Positions 34,788 through 43,538 are shown, counted from the first letter of the stretch. The stretch: 64,000 bases of DNA from CAZBXE01 sp964496125 (GCA_964496125.1 CAZBXE010000001.1:124001-188000), one strand, 5' to 3'. Numbers and translations: made by a program. The notes: generated from the letters alone by a model not told the origin.

Positions 34788-35501
34788 ATGAGAAAAGAGC
34801 GATTTATCATGGGCAAAAATTGTATTAAAGAAGTGCTAGCCCTCAATCCTGCACGCTTACTCACCGTTTTCACTTCCCAGAAGGATCCACAAGACTCTCT
34901 GATCCAATCGCTTGAAAGGGCGGGGGTGAAAATGCGAACCGTTTCTAAGCGTGATCTTGCAGAAATGGTGCAGTCAGAATCGCACCAGGGAATAGTGGCC
35001 AAGGTTTCAGAGCGTGAATTTTTGGATCTACGCGCCTTTCTTGGAGGAGCAGAAGATGGTCTTGTCCTCATGCTAGATAATATTTTCGATCCACAAAATT
35101 TTGGAGCCCTTTTGAGATCTGCAGACTGTTTTGGTGTGCAGGCAGTTGTTTTTTCCAAGAACCGGGGTTGTGATCTGACTCCGTCTGTCAGCAAAGCAAG
35201 CGCTGGTGCCTCAGAGACAGTGCCGCTGATCCAGGTATCTAATCTGGCAGAAACCATGAAAAAATTCCAGGACATGGGTTACTCTGCCGTGGTCACCACT
35301 TTGGAAGAAGGGGCGGTTTCGCTTCCAAATTTTTCTTTTCCATCTAAGACACTTTTGATTGTGGGTTCTGAGGGCACCGGTGTGCAAGTTCTTTTGCAAA
35401 AGCGGGCTGATCTTAAACTTTATATTCCTATGTTTGGTCAAATAGATTCATTAAATGTTGCGCAAGCAACTGCTGTTTTATTAAGTCACTGGAAGTTTTA
35501 A
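34788..35501 (+). CDS. SpoU/TrmH-family rRNA 2'-O-methyltransferase (RlmB-like)
   Basis: A 237-residue SPOUT methyltransferase. An N-terminal substrate-binding domain (MGKNCIKEVLALNPARLLTV) precedes the knotted catalytic domain with the three SpoU motifs: VLMLDNIFDPQNFGALLRSA, LLIVGSEGTGV and LYIPMFGQIDSLNVAQATAV. It probably methylates a 23S rRNA or tRNA ribose. The ATG at 34788 is chosen; the next ATG at 34809 is possible. It is divergent from the archease-fusion gene with a 76-base gap. Confidence 0.88.
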   Translation: MRKERFIMGKNCIKEVLALNPARLLTVFTSQKDPQDSLIQSLERAGVKMRTVSKRDLAEMVQSESHQGIVAKVSEREFLDLRAFLGGAEDGLVLMLDNIFDPQNFGALLRSADCFGVQAVVFSKNRGCDLTPSVSKASAGASETVPLIQVSNLAETMKKFQDMGYSAVVTTLEEGAVSLPNFSFPSKTLLIVGSEGTGVQVLLQKRADLKLYIPMFGQIDSLNVAQATAVLLSHWKF

Positions 35502-35513
35502 GTTAATACTGCA

Positions 35514-35542
35514 TTGACTTTATATCTGTATTTCATTAACAT
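35514..35542 (+). promoter_or_regulatory. Candidate sigma-70 promoter
   Basis: TTGACT (35514-35519), a 17-base spacer and TAACAT (35537-35542) precede the small gene at 35604 in an AT-rich region. An AAGGAGA ribosome-binding site follows before the ATG. Confidence 0.45.
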
Positions 35543-35603
35543 GATTATTTTTCATTGTTTAGTAAACAATAGTTTTTTTTGTATTAAAAGGAGATAATAA
35601 AAT

Positions 35604-35963
35604 ATGTTAGATTATTCGTTTCAAGACGTTTGCACAATGGTTAATACTACAGTTGGTGCATACCTTGATGTAAAATCAGGTTGTGATATTGCAGAGAAGG
35701 TTTATAAAGATTTTGAGCTTAATACTGTTGTAGATCCAATTCTACACAGAATAAAGAACGACCAAGGGATCAAATTGGTTGCTACTACTTTGGCTATTGC
35801 TAAATTTATGCCGTGGGCCCTTTTCTTTGTCTCTCAAACATCTGCTAAAGTGAGCTCGTATATTCTTGCTCTTGGTTATTTTGGATACGATGCATACAAA
35901 ACAAATGCAGGTCTTGTAACACCAAAAGACAGCCCAAGACCTTTTTTCTGCGTTCAGCAGTAA
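35604..35963 (+). CDS. Small hypothetical protein with one hydrophobic region
   Basis: A 119-residue protein starting MLDYSFQDVCTMVNTTVGAY. The middle (KLVATTLAIAKFMPWALFFV and SSYILALGYFGYDAY) is hydrophobic enough for one or two membrane passes. No homologous family is recognised. It has its own promoter candidate, a strong ribosome-binding site (AAGGAGA) and a strong terminator, so it is a well-isolated, probably well-expressed single-gene unit. An inclusion-membrane or effector role is possible but unsupported. Confidence 0.7.
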   Translation: MLDYSFQDVCTMVNTTVGAYLDVKSGCDIAEKVYKDFELNTVVDPILHRIKNDQGIKLVATTLAIAKFMPWALFFVSQTSAKVSSYILALGYFGYDAYKTNAGLVTPKDSPRPFFCVQQ

Positions 35964-35987
35964 ATCTTTACTAGAGCTGAAAAGAGA

Positions 35988-36020
35988 AGGCAAGCCCCCA
36001 TAGGAGCTTGCCTTTTTTTT
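35988..36020. terminator. Rho-independent terminator
   Basis: AGGCAAGC (35988-35995) pairs with GCTTGCCT (36006-36013) around a 10-base loop and runs into eight Ts. It ends transcription of the small gene at 35604; the convergent brnQ gene stops immediately beyond it, at 36019. Confidence 0.9.
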
Positions 36021-37128
36021 ATTTTGTGACTGCAGCGGTTTTTCCAGCTTGAAAAAGCTTGAGGCCAATCATAACCAAACTAAATACAATCAAACCAGGA
36101 TAAATTGCGCTCATGATGGGTCCGATGAACCTCGCTATCCCAGAAAATTCAAGGGTGGATACAAGAAAGGAGATCACAAGGGTAGTCCCCATGGCTGCTG
36201 CGTCTGGGATTTTATCTTGGAACACTTCTTTTTTAAGAAAGTCTGCAAACAGTGTCGCTAGAACAATCGCTGTAGTGAAGCATGCGGAAGCAACGGCTAC
36301 ACACACGATGATCCTTGCGTAGGGGCCAAGCGAGCTTGCTGCAATGGTCCCTAGCATCTCTTCGGGTGGCACACCATCTAATTCTGGGGCATAGATAGAG
36401 CCAAGAGTGACAAGGATTATATAGACGGCAGAGAGTATGCCCATGCCAAGTAGAGCCGAGGGCAAAAAGACCCGGATAGCGGTAGTTTCGTTAAGTTCTT
36501 TTTTGAATGTGTTCTGAAGACTTTGAATTACAAAACTAGAAAAGAAGAAGGCAGCGAGTAGGTCCATTGTTTGGTATCCTTCAGAAAAACCTCGAGCAAA
36601 ACTTGTCAATCCATTGGCAGTCACGGGCTGCAGGCTTCCTGAAGAGAGCCCAAAGAAGGCAATCGCTGCAAGGGAGAGCAGTAGGACGGGGGTAAGGAAG
36701 GAGCCCAAAAGAGGGAGGATCTGATTTTTTTTATATGTGCAGAGGAAGATGAGGATGCAAAGGACAATACTGAAGGTGATCAAAGACGTATCTGGCACAA
36801 GCTGTCTAAAGCTTCCATGGGCAACTGTGATGCAGCGAGCGAGCACGCCAAAAGGCCCCATTAAGGACAGAGCAAGCAAAGGAAACCAGAATGTAGCAGG
36901 TTTACCAAGTACAGAGAAAAAGGCCTTGTTATCTCCCTTATAGAGCCACATGGCAAGGGCTCCTAAGAAAGGAACGAGCACACCAGTTAAGAACAGTCCA
37001 AAAAAGCCGAGGAGAAAGTGACCGCCGCTTTCTTTGCCTACAAGCACTGGGAATACGAGGTTACCGGATCCAAAAAACATGGAAAACAGTGCAAAACCGG
37101 TTGTAAACATAATAGTTTTATTCTTCAT
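36019..37128 (-). CDS. brnQ: BrnQ-type branched-chain amino acid carrier, copy 1
   Basis: A 369-residue LIVCS-family cation-coupled importer for Leu, Ile and Val with about ten to eleven membrane segments. The signature N-terminus TTGFALFSMFFGSGNLVFPV and the motifs GVLARCITVAHGSF, FSEGYQTMDLLAAFFFSSFV and ACFTTAIVLATLFADFL are present. It is shorter than the typical 430-440 residues, mostly through compact loops and C-terminus. A close paralogue lies immediately upstream at 37246-38352. Amino-acid import fits a host-dependent lifestyle. Confidence 0.92.
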   Translation of the reverse strand: MKNKTIMFTTGFALFSMFFGSGNLVFPVLVGKESGGHFLLGFFGLFLTGVLVPFLGALAMWLYKGDNKAFFSVLGKPATFWFPLLALSLMGPFGVLARCITVAHGSFRQLVPDTSLITFSIVLCILIFLCTYKKNQILPLLGSFLTPVLLLSLAAIAFFGLSSGSLQPVTANGLTSFARGFSEGYQTMDLLAAFFFSSFVIQSLQNTFKKELNETTAIRVFLPSALLGMGILSAVYIILVTLGSIYAPELDGVPPEEMLGTIAASSLGPYARIIVCVAVASACFTTAIVLATLFADFLKKEVFQDKIPDAAAMGTTLVISFLVSTLEFSGIARFIGPIMSAIYPGLIVFSLVMIGLKLFQAGKTAAVTK

Positions 37129-37245
37129 TTGTTTCCTTTTGTGTTTGATTGTTTTTTGACAGTGCTTAGGCGTGTATTAGCGTTTGCCAAGGGTGCCGAG
37201 CAGAATAAAAATCCGAATCAATTTTCTGTTTGTCACATTGCGATT

Positions 37246-38352
37246 TTACCCTGCTGGGCCCAATTGAATCAAAGAAAGTTTAAGTGTTTTTTTTGCAATG
37301 GCATAAAGCGTAAAGATGATCAACAAGGGATAGATCGCTGATAGCAGGGGTGATAGGATCTTGGCGATTCCTGAGAATTCGAGTGTGGAGACGAAGAAAG
37401 TAATGGTAAGTGTGATCAGCATGGCCAGGGTGGCATTGATTTTGTCTCTACAAATTTCTTTACGCAAAAAGTCGGCAAAGAGCAGAGCAAGCACGATCGC
37501 TGTCGTAAAACAGGCTGTTGCGGTTGCTATGCATACGACGATTTGAGCGTAGTTTCCAAGTGAGAGGCTAGCAATAGTACCAAGCATTTGCTCCGGTGGT
37601 ACAACGGCAAGCTCTTTGGCCCAGAGAGCGCCTAAAAGTACAAGAAGACAGTAGACAAGAGATAGGAGTCCCATTCCTAAGATTGCAGCGGGAAGAAATA
37701 CCGGTAAGGATTCATTTTTTTGAGAACTTTGCAGAGTTTTGATCACAAAGCTGGAGAGGAAGAAGGCTGCCAGCAAGTCCATTGTTTGGTACCCTTCTGA
37801 AAATCCACTGAAAAAGCTTTCTGTGGACGTAATAGAGGAGGGCTCCAGGGAGGTTCCTCCTTGTATGCCGAAGTAGGCAATGGCTGCGAGGGAGAGAAGA
37901 AGAAGGGGAGTTAAGAAGTTGCCGAGGAGGGGAATAACCCTGTTTTTCCTTTGCGTGATTAGAAAAATAAGCCCGCATGAGATCAAACTGAATGTGGAAA
38001 GAGAAACCGGTAGAAGCTGTGTAAAGTTGCCGTGGGCTACAGTTATGCAGCGAGCTACAACTCCAAATGGTCCAAGAAGGCAAAGGGCGATCAGAGGGAA
38101 GAGGAAGCAAGCTCCCCGCCCAGCCTCGGAAAAAAGAGTTTTCGCATCACCCTTGTAGAGCCACATCACAAAAGCACCGAGAAAGGGAAGGAGAACCCCT
38201 GTTACGATGAGACCCAAAGAGCCCAGGGCGTGGTGGTACGTTGTCATTTTGCCGATCAGGAGGGGGAAGACTAGGTTTCCCGAGCCGAAGAACATAGAAA
38301 ATAGGGCAAAACCTGTCGAAAGCACATTTCTAGCTACTTTTTTGTTTTCCAT
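37246..38352 (-). CDS. brnQ: BrnQ-type branched-chain amino acid carrier, copy 2
   Basis: A 368-residue paralogue of the downstream carrier, sharing LSTGFALFSMFFGSGNLVFP, GVVARCITVAHGNF, FSEGYQTMDLLAAFFLSSFV and ACFTTAIVLALLFADFLRKE. Large stretches are identical, loops differ, so the pair is an old tandem duplication kept for distinct substrates or regulation. The intervening 117 bases hold no gene and no obvious terminator, so the two may be co-transcribed. Confidence 0.92.
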   Translation of the reverse strand: MENKKVARNVLSTGFALFSMFFGSGNLVFPLLIGKMTTYHHALGSLGLIVTGVLLPFLGAFVMWLYKGDAKTLFSEAGRGACFLFPLIALCLLGPFGVVARCITVAHGNFTQLLPVSLSTFSLISCGLIFLITQRKNRVIPLLGNFLTPLLLLSLAAIAYFGIQGGTSLEPSSITSTESFFSGFSEGYQTMDLLAAFFLSSFVIKTLQSSQKNESLPVFLPAAILGMGLLSLVYCLLVLLGALWAKELAVVPPEQMLGTIASLSLGNYAQIVVCIATATACFTTAIVLALLFADFLRKEICRDKINATLAMLITLTITFFVSTLEFSGIAKILSPLLSAIYPLLIIFTLYAIAKKTLKLSLIQLGPAG

Positions 38353-38594
38353 GTTGGAATTTTACCGGATTAAGGCAAATTCTGCACTCAATTTCTTTTT
38401 TTTCTAGATAATCCCTGTTTACATCAGGTTTAAATCAACATCGAAATTTAAAATCAATTTTATTGATCTTTGTAACAATAGATAACTATATGTCGAAGAA
38501 AATTGTGACAATTGTAAGAACTCATTTCTCTCATTCTAGACTTAAAAGAACGTAGCTTGGCTAAATCCTTAAATTTACGGAGGCGTTCGTGTTT

Positions 38595-38627
38595 TAGAGT
38601 AAGTCGACCGAAGAGAAACTTATCCTA
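38595..38627. repeat. Hairpin repeat, copy 2
   Basis: An imperfect hairpin (TAGAGTAAGT / ACTTATCCTA) whose sequence matches the reverse complement of 13465-13497 at 28 of 33 positions. It lies 20 bases before the GTGTATATACAC palindrome, the same partnership as at 13.3-13.5 kb but in the opposite orientation. No coding sequence is nearby. Confidence 0.7.
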
Positions 38628-38647
38628 ATATTCCCGAGTTTTCAATT

Positions 38648-38829
38648 CATTTGTGTATATACACAAATGAACTGGAAAGTTTGTTTCTGCCTGCGTCGGA
38701 CAATCCCTCAATTTTTGCCCGTCTGCATCGCTCTGGTTTTTAACAGAGCTGCTTCGACGCCTCTAACGCTTGCAAAAATTGAGGGCGCCTCCTTGGCATA
38801 TTACCAACTTTCCAATTCATTTGTGTATA
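38648..38829. repeat. MITE-like imperfect inverted-repeat element
   Basis: The left end is a perfect 22-base palindrome (arms CATTTGTGTAT / ATACACAAATG, 38648-38669). An outer inverted repeat links 38658-38683 with 38805-38829, with one mismatch and one extra base. An inner 14-base perfect inverted repeat (CCCTCAATTTTTGC at 38705-38718, GCAAAAATTGAGGG at 38772-38785) and a small central hairpin (GCTCTG / CAGAGC) complete it. No open frame is inside. This fits a non-autonomous transposable element. The rest of the 664-base gap (38353-39016) is AT-rich and shows no gene. Confidence 0.75.
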
Positions 38830-39016
38830 GCTATTAACCGTTTCAAGGAAACAAACATTATAACTATAGATTTGATGTTTTTTTGTAGCAATAATTGTTT
38901 GGGTTTTTTAATATTAATAGCTTGTTGTTTAGCATAAGTTTAAGTATAATGTGCTTTTGTTTAAAACTTTGTTTATTAATAGTGTGAAAATAAATTGAGT
39001 GTAGAAGGGGGTGGCG

Positions 39017-40006
39017 ATGCAGGTTGTTCAGGTTTTCGGTTTTTCTTTGAAACAAGTCGTTCAAATAAGGCCAGCTGTTGTTCAACTGGCTGGGGTTTCT
39101 ATAAAAACTCTTGAACTCCCCCTCACGATTCTAGGGTCTGCACCTCTCTGTTCCTTCGCTAACGAGTGCAAATTTCTTGTAAAACAGCTTGATAATTATC
39201 AGAAGTTGACTTCAGTGACGTTTCTTCAAGATCTTCTTGGGCAAGACAGTGGTGAAGGCAAACAGTTCCAGAGTTGGGCCCTAATTTTGTCTCTTGTAGA
39301 AGCAGGAGCTTTCAAAGTCGAGGAAGTTGTGAATTTTGCACCTAGCATCAAGGCATACTTAGGGGGCGCGCGGGTAACTCTCTCTAGGCAGGTCGAAGGA
39401 CTTATGTTTTTTTACAGAATATTCCAAGGGATCAAGGTTTTTGAAAAATGGAAAAAGAAGCCAAAAAGCTGGGTGCGTCAGGTTGATTTGATGAGCCACT
39501 GCATGGGGCTCATGGGTTTAGCTTGTAGTGTAGCATCCTGTGCGGGCGTTGCGCTTGTGTTTGGTTTTGTAAGCATGATACTTGCTGTGTATGCAAAGAG
39601 GGTCTTAAAGTGGAACGACGATCTTCTCAAGGATTATAAAGCAAACGCCGAGTCACTTGTAAAAAAGCTTGAGAAAAAGGCGGAAAGAAATGGAAATGCT
39701 TGGCAGCAAAGCGTTATTCATTCTATCCGAGGTGATCTTGAGACAATGGTTACCGAGTATGATTTGGCTAGAGTATTGGATAGAATGGAGGGGTGTGCGC
39801 TCACTTTAGGCGTAGTAGCTGAGGGGTGTGCTGAGCTTACGCAAAACTGTAGAGAGCTTGCCAATGTTATGAAAGGAAGGAGAGAAAAGGTGAGAGCACA
39901 CTTGTTCAAGACAAAAAAACTTGCCCATTTGGATGCGCTCAATAGTGCCGACAATCTTCCGATTCTCGAGCGTGAAGAGATCTATAGAAAGCTTCTTGCC
40001 CTTTAG
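39017..40006 (+). CDS. Hypothetical protein with a bilobed hydrophobic domain, Inc-like
   Basis: A 329-residue protein without a signal peptide. A hydrophobic stretch at about residues 163-193 (CMGLMGLACSVASCAGVALV then FGFVSMILAVY) forms two closely spaced membrane lobes, the hallmark of chlamydial inclusion-membrane (Inc) proteins. The remainder is helical and charged, with a long predicted helix after the lobes (LLKDYKANAESLVKKLEKKA). No family is recognised. The ATG at 39017 has AAGGGGG upstream; a GTG at 39011 is in frame. It follows the repeat-rich gap. Confidence 0.65.
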   Translation: MQVVQVFGFSLKQVVQIRPAVVQLAGVSIKTLELPLTILGSAPLCSFANECKFLVKQLDNYQKLTSVTFLQDLLGQDSGEGKQFQSWALILSLVEAGAFKVEEVVNFAPSIKAYLGGARVTLSRQVEGLMFFYRIFQGIKVFEKWKKKPKSWVRQVDLMSHCMGLMGLACSVASCAGVALVFGFVSMILAVYAKRVLKWNDDLLKDYKANAESLVKKLEKKAERNGNAWQQSVIHSIRGDLETMVTEYDLARVLDRMEGCALTLGVVAEGCAELTQNCRELANVMKGRREKVRAHLFKTKKLAHLDALNSADNLPILEREEIYRKLLAL

Positions 40007-40407
40007 TCTTGTCGCTCATGCACTTCGGCGCCCAAAATCACTTTTGGGTTGCTCGACTCAGATTGGAATAAAGCATGAATGTTTCCTGTAAGAAATTCTG
40101 TAATATCTCTCCAGGTCTTGAGATCTGAGCTTGCAGATAGAGAGTCTTCTTCAAATTTCAGATAGAAAGTTTTCAAGATACGCAGGGTCAATTGAGATGA
40201 TTCTGTTCCTGTGAGTGATACTACAGTTCCTGTGAGCTGCAGATCTAGTGGAAGTTTTGTGTCTTCAGTGCATTCTATGATGAGGCTTTGGATTTGCCCC
40301 TTTTTGAACTGTTCAATGAGTTCCTCTGTAACATCATTTAAGCTCACAATCTGAGGGTTTGCCCAAAGAGAGAACGAGCAGGAGAGGAGAAGAAGTAGTT
40401 TTTTCAT
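40003..40407 (-). CDS. Small secreted hypothetical protein
   Basis: A 134-residue protein with a signal peptide (MKKLLLLLSCSFSLWANPQ). The mature part is acidic and alternates short beta and helical stretches (QSLIIECTEDTKLPLDLQL, LTLRILKTFYLKFEED). No domain is recognised. It converges with the Inc-like gene with a four-base overlap. Probably periplasmic. Confidence 0.65.
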   Translation of the reverse strand: MKKLLLLLSCSFSLWANPQIVSLNDVTEELIEQFKKGQIQSLIIECTEDTKLPLDLQLTGTVVSLTGTESSQLTLRILKTFYLKFEEDSLSASSDLKTWRDITEFLTGNIHALFQSESSNPKVILGAEVHERQD

Positions 40408-40479
40408 GAGACAGAGTATGCTCTCTTTCTTTTTTTTTGCCTAGATAAAAAAACAAGCCTTCGTGTAAGTCTTAGAGGC

Positions 40480-40986
40480 ATGTGGGTAACGCTCGTTTTT
40501 TTAGCTCTGCTGCTGATTTCTATAAGCTTTTACTTTTTTCATAAGATGCATCAGAGGTTTTCCTCTTTTGTTGTGGCCATGCCACTTCTTTTTTCGCTTC
40601 TGTTTATGATTTTAAACTACATGTGGATTTTGGGGCTTCAGTCAACGCTAGCTCCTGTGACGGCAGGGTTTTTGGATGCGAATAAGGGCTCCTTTCTTCT
40701 GATGAGCTCTCTGATCTTTCTGCCAAACTTTATCTTGAGCTTTTTTATCTGGGTTTACATACGGACCGATAAAGACCGTAGTCAAAAGGCTTTTTGGCTT
40801 TGTCTCTGTTCTATCCTCGGTGGGCTGCTTCCGAACCTTTTTATCTACCTTAAGTTTTATTCAGCGTGGGAAGAGTATGGGACCCAATTGTCAATTATTC
40901 TTTTCGGTCTTCCATTTGTCTATTTGACAGGGATGATGATTGGTTGGGTTATCGGTCTTCTAGTGGCTTCTCTCTTTGCTAAATAA
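40480..40986 (+). CDS. Small integral membrane protein
   Basis: A 168-residue protein with four or five membrane segments (TLVFLALLLISISFYFF, AMPLLFSLLFMILNYMWILG, SSLIFLPNFILSFFIWVYI, FWLCLCSILGGLLPNLFIYL, LFGLPFVYLTGMMIGWVIGL). No family is recognised. It is divergent from the small secreted gene across a 72-base gap that must hold both promoters. Confidence 0.65.
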   Translation: MWVTLVFLALLLISISFYFFHKMHQRFSSFVVAMPLLFSLLFMILNYMWILGLQSTLAPVTAGFLDANKGSFLLMSSLIFLPNFILSFFIWVYIRTDKDRSQKAFWLCLCSILGGLLPNLFIYLKFYSAWEEYGTQLSIILFGLPFVYLTGMMIGWVIGLLVASLFAK

Positions 40987-41286
40987 GCACATTGAAAAAC
41001 ACTGTTTATCGGGAATGATTAAGAACAGTTCTTTTACATCACTCAGTGTGAACCCGGCGATAAAACAGTGGCACTGCAAGGATGCTTTGTTTCGGATTTT
41101 GAGCAGTTTAAGAACTGCATCGAAGAGTATGGCTCCACCTGTTTCTATTGGCTTAGTTTTACGTGTTTCTTGAAAGCAAGTAAAAGTCTGTCAATGACCG
41201 AAACTTTTCAAAAATGAGACGTGAATTTCCCTGAAAGAAACAAAAGCCGCTTGCTTTTTAAGAGAAAATCGGTTCAAATTTAGAGT
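40987..41286 (+). other. Gap with a possible gene remnant
   Basis: No complete gene is visible. On the plus strand a frame without a start codon reads EQFFYITQCEPGDKTVALQG, then CFVSDFEQFKNCIEEYGSTC and ends KSLSMTETFQK before a stop near 41217. Its composition looks protein-like, so it may be a fragment of a lost gene. I cannot assign it. Confidence 0.25.
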
Positions 41287-42228
41287 ATGAAAGCAGCTGT
41301 TATCACAAAGTATGGGTCTGCAGAAGGGCTCCAGGTGCAAGATGTTCCTATCCCTGAATTGAAGTCAGGGGAGATTCTTGTAAAAATTAAGGCAAGCTCT
41401 GTCAATCCTGTGGATTGGAAGCTTAGAAATGGACAATTTCGATACTTTATACGATTGAAATTTCCTGCCATTCTAGGCGGAGATATCAGTGGCGTTGTTG
41501 AGAAACTAGGTCCCGATGTCACCCAATTTTCTGTAGGCGATCCAATCTACGGCCTTATAAGCCCGATCAAAGGCGGCGCTTATGCTGAATATGGAACCAT
41601 CCCTGCCATTGCGGCTTCGCGAAAGCCTGAAAATCTTACGTATGAACAAGCCGCAGCCGTTCCGCTTGCAGCCTTGACAGCCCTTCAGTCTCTTCGTGAC
41701 CGCGCGCATCTCCAAAAAGGACAGTCGGTCCTCATCCTTGGTGCTTCCGGGGGAGTGGGAAGCTTTGCAGTACAAATAGCCAAAGCTTATGGGGCTAAGG
41801 TTTACGGCGTGTGCAGCAAAAAAAACGTAGCGCTTGTAAAAAAATTGGGCGCAGACCAAATCTACAACTATGATGACACAGACTTTTTAAAATCTGGGGT
41901 AAAGTTTGACGTTGTGTTTGATTGTGTGGGAGCTTCTTCTTTCCTGAAGTGTCGAAAGGTCTTAAAGGATACGGGCGTCTTTGTCACCACCTTACCTGGG
42001 ACTTTTTTTATCGCTCTTAACCTGGCAACAAAATATCTTCCAGGGCCACGCGCCAAATACATTTTAACACAGCCCAAAGCCGCAGACTTTTCCGAAATCA
42101 CAAATCTCATCGAATCAGGAAAAGTGGTTCCTCTTATCGACCGAGAATATCTTTTGTCTCAAATTGCAGAGGCACATCGTTACAGTGAGACCGGTAAGGC
42201 ACGCGGTAAGATTGTAGTCAAAATTTAA
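41287..42228 (+). CDS. Zinc-independent quinone oxidoreductase (MDR superfamily)
   Basis: A 313-residue NADPH-dependent medium-chain reductase of the quinone-oxidoreductase type. The N-terminal GroES-like fold has VNPVDWKLRNGQF and FPAILGGDISGVVEKLG. The Rossmann domain has GQSVLILGASGGVGSFAVQI, the NADPH-binding AXXGXXG-type loop. Zinc-binding cysteines of alcohol dehydrogenases are absent. The stop overlaps the ATG of the next gene by one base (TAATG), so the two are coupled. Confidence 0.9.
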   Translation: MKAAVITKYGSAEGLQVQDVPIPELKSGEILVKIKASSVNPVDWKLRNGQFRYFIRLKFPAILGGDISGVVEKLGPDVTQFSVGDPIYGLISPIKGGAYAEYGTIPAIAASRKPENLTYEQAAAVPLAALTALQSLRDRAHLQKGQSVLILGASGGVGSFAVQIAKAYGAKVYGVCSKKNVALVKKLGADQIYNYDDTDFLKSGVKFDVVFDCVGASSFLKCRKVLKDTGVFVTTLPGTFFIALNLATKYLPGPRAKYILTQPKAADFSEITNLIESGKVVPLIDREYLLSQIAEAHRYSETGKARGKIVVKI

Positions 42229-42902
42229 TGCAGCAAGTTTTCGTTGTTGTTTCTGCTGATTGGGAGGCAACAGAGGGACATCTTTTTCGTTTCACATCTG
42301 AAAAGGGTTTTTCACAAGATGCAATAGATGTGTCTTTGGGCAAAAAGGGGATGGGGATCGGTCGTGGGCTGATTTCCTTGGCAGACCCTGGTCCTGTCAA
42401 GAAGGAAGGAGACCTTCGCTCTCCAGCAGGCGTTTTTTCTTTAGGCACGGCTTTTGGCCTTAATGCATTTGTAGGAAAGTATCCTTATATCCAGCTCCAT
42501 TCACAAATTGTAGCCGTCGACGATCCAGATTCTGTCTATTACAACCAGCTTGTAGATCAAAATAAGATCGGAAGGCCCGATTGGAAAACGGGAGAAAGAA
42601 TGTCTGAGGAGTCCCTTTATGAATGGGGGGTTGTAATTGAGCACAACTATCCTAAGGTTAAGAAAGGGTACGGATCAGCTATTTTTTTTCATGTATGGAG
42701 GGGAAAAGGGCATCCGACATTCGGGTGCACTGCCATGGAATCGTGCTACATGAAAGCTCTTCTAGAGGTCTTAGATGCCCCGATTTTAATCCAGTTGCCT
42801 AGACCTCTATTGAAAGAGCAGTACTTATTGGACTTCTTGCCAGCCACTGCTATCAAGGAATTTCAGGATCTTCTGGGTGCGCAGGGCTACCTCTGGGTCT
42901 GA
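42228..42902 (+). CDS. L,D-transpeptidase-like (YkuD fold) protein
   Basis: A 224-residue protein with the YkuD catalytic layout near the C-terminus: SAIFFHVWRGKGHPTFGCTA contains the conserved His and the nucleophilic Cys in the order HVW...H...GC. Upstream blocks LRSPAGVFSLGTAFG and YYNQLVDQN match the DUF/YkuD family that acts on peptidoglycan cross-links. No signal peptide is obvious, so export is unclear. Chlamydiae make a modified peptidoglycan, giving a possible substrate. Its 3' end overlaps the convergent gene by 78 bases. Confidence 0.75.
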   Translation: MQQVFVVVSADWEATEGHLFRFTSEKGFSQDAIDVSLGKKGMGIGRGLISLADPGPVKKEGDLRSPAGVFSLGTAFGLNAFVGKYPYIQLHSQIVAVDDPDSVYYNQLVDQNKIGRPDWKTGERMSEESLYEWGVVIEHNYPKVKKGYGSAIFFHVWRGKGHPTFGCTAMESCYMKALLEVLDAPILIQLPRPLLKEQYLLDFLPATAIKEFQDLLGAQGYLWV

Positions 42903-43538
42903 AGTGTTTCCATACCATACATGCCAGTTGCCATCGTCTTTTGGCGCATTGATCTGGTAACCTTTTAGAGAAAAGACCACTTCTTCATCTCTCTGTCTAA
43001 GGAAATATGTAGCGCCTACAAGCTCAGCCGGAAGCGAATCGATGGGAAGTGGGCAATCTCTCAGGGTATTTGGATATGTTTCACAGTTCTTTTGGTAAAC
43101 AGTTCTCTGTTCGTTATTTCTCTCTCGTAGGCCTTCGGCTGGATAGATCACAAAGAGTGTACAGCCTGTTTGAAGTAGCTTTTGGAGAATTTCTTGCCGG
43201 TTGAATGTGCCAGGCTCTCCCAATGCTTGGCAGAGGGGAGTTGCAGGTAGGGGTGTGTGGATAAGCACCATGGCCGTAATGGAAGAATCTTGCTGCAAGA
43301 GGCTAGTAAGCTTTCGCTCGAATAGGGCTTGGAGACCTACGAAGAGGGGACGATTCTCGTGATCAAACCCCGATCTCTTTGCATGTTTTTCCTGTTGCAA
43401 CTCTTGGAGAAGTCTAAGGGTAGCTTCGTCTTCGATCTCTTGCTTCAACCCATCCATAAGTGAAATTTCTAGAGGAGCTGCAAGAGCTGTTTGGCAAAAG
43501 AGTATAAAATAGCAGAAAATCCAGTATTTAAGTCGCAT
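42825..43538 (-). CDS. Secreted hypothetical protein
   Basis: A 237-residue protein with a signal peptide (MRLKYWIFCYFILFCQTALA). The body includes ITAMVLIHTPLPATPLCQAL, GCTLFVIYPAEGLRERN and HVWYGNTSDPEVALR, without a recognised domain. AGAAGATGGAAAG precedes the ATG at 43538, within the end of ispG (11-base overlap), so it probably depends on the ispG transcript. The antisense overlap with the L,D-transpeptidase-like gene covers both C-termini. Confidence 0.7.
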   Translation of the reverse strand: MRLKYWIFCYFILFCQTALAAPLEISLMDGLKQEIEDEATLRLLQELQQEKHAKRSGFDHENRPLFVGLQALFERKLTSLLQQDSSITAMVLIHTPLPATPLCQALGEPGTFNRQEILQKLLQTGCTLFVIYPAEGLRERNNEQRTVYQKNCETYPNTLRDCPLPIDSLPAELVGATYFLRQRDEEVVFSLKGYQINAPKDDGNWHVWYGNTSDPEVALRTQKILKFLDSSGWQEVQ

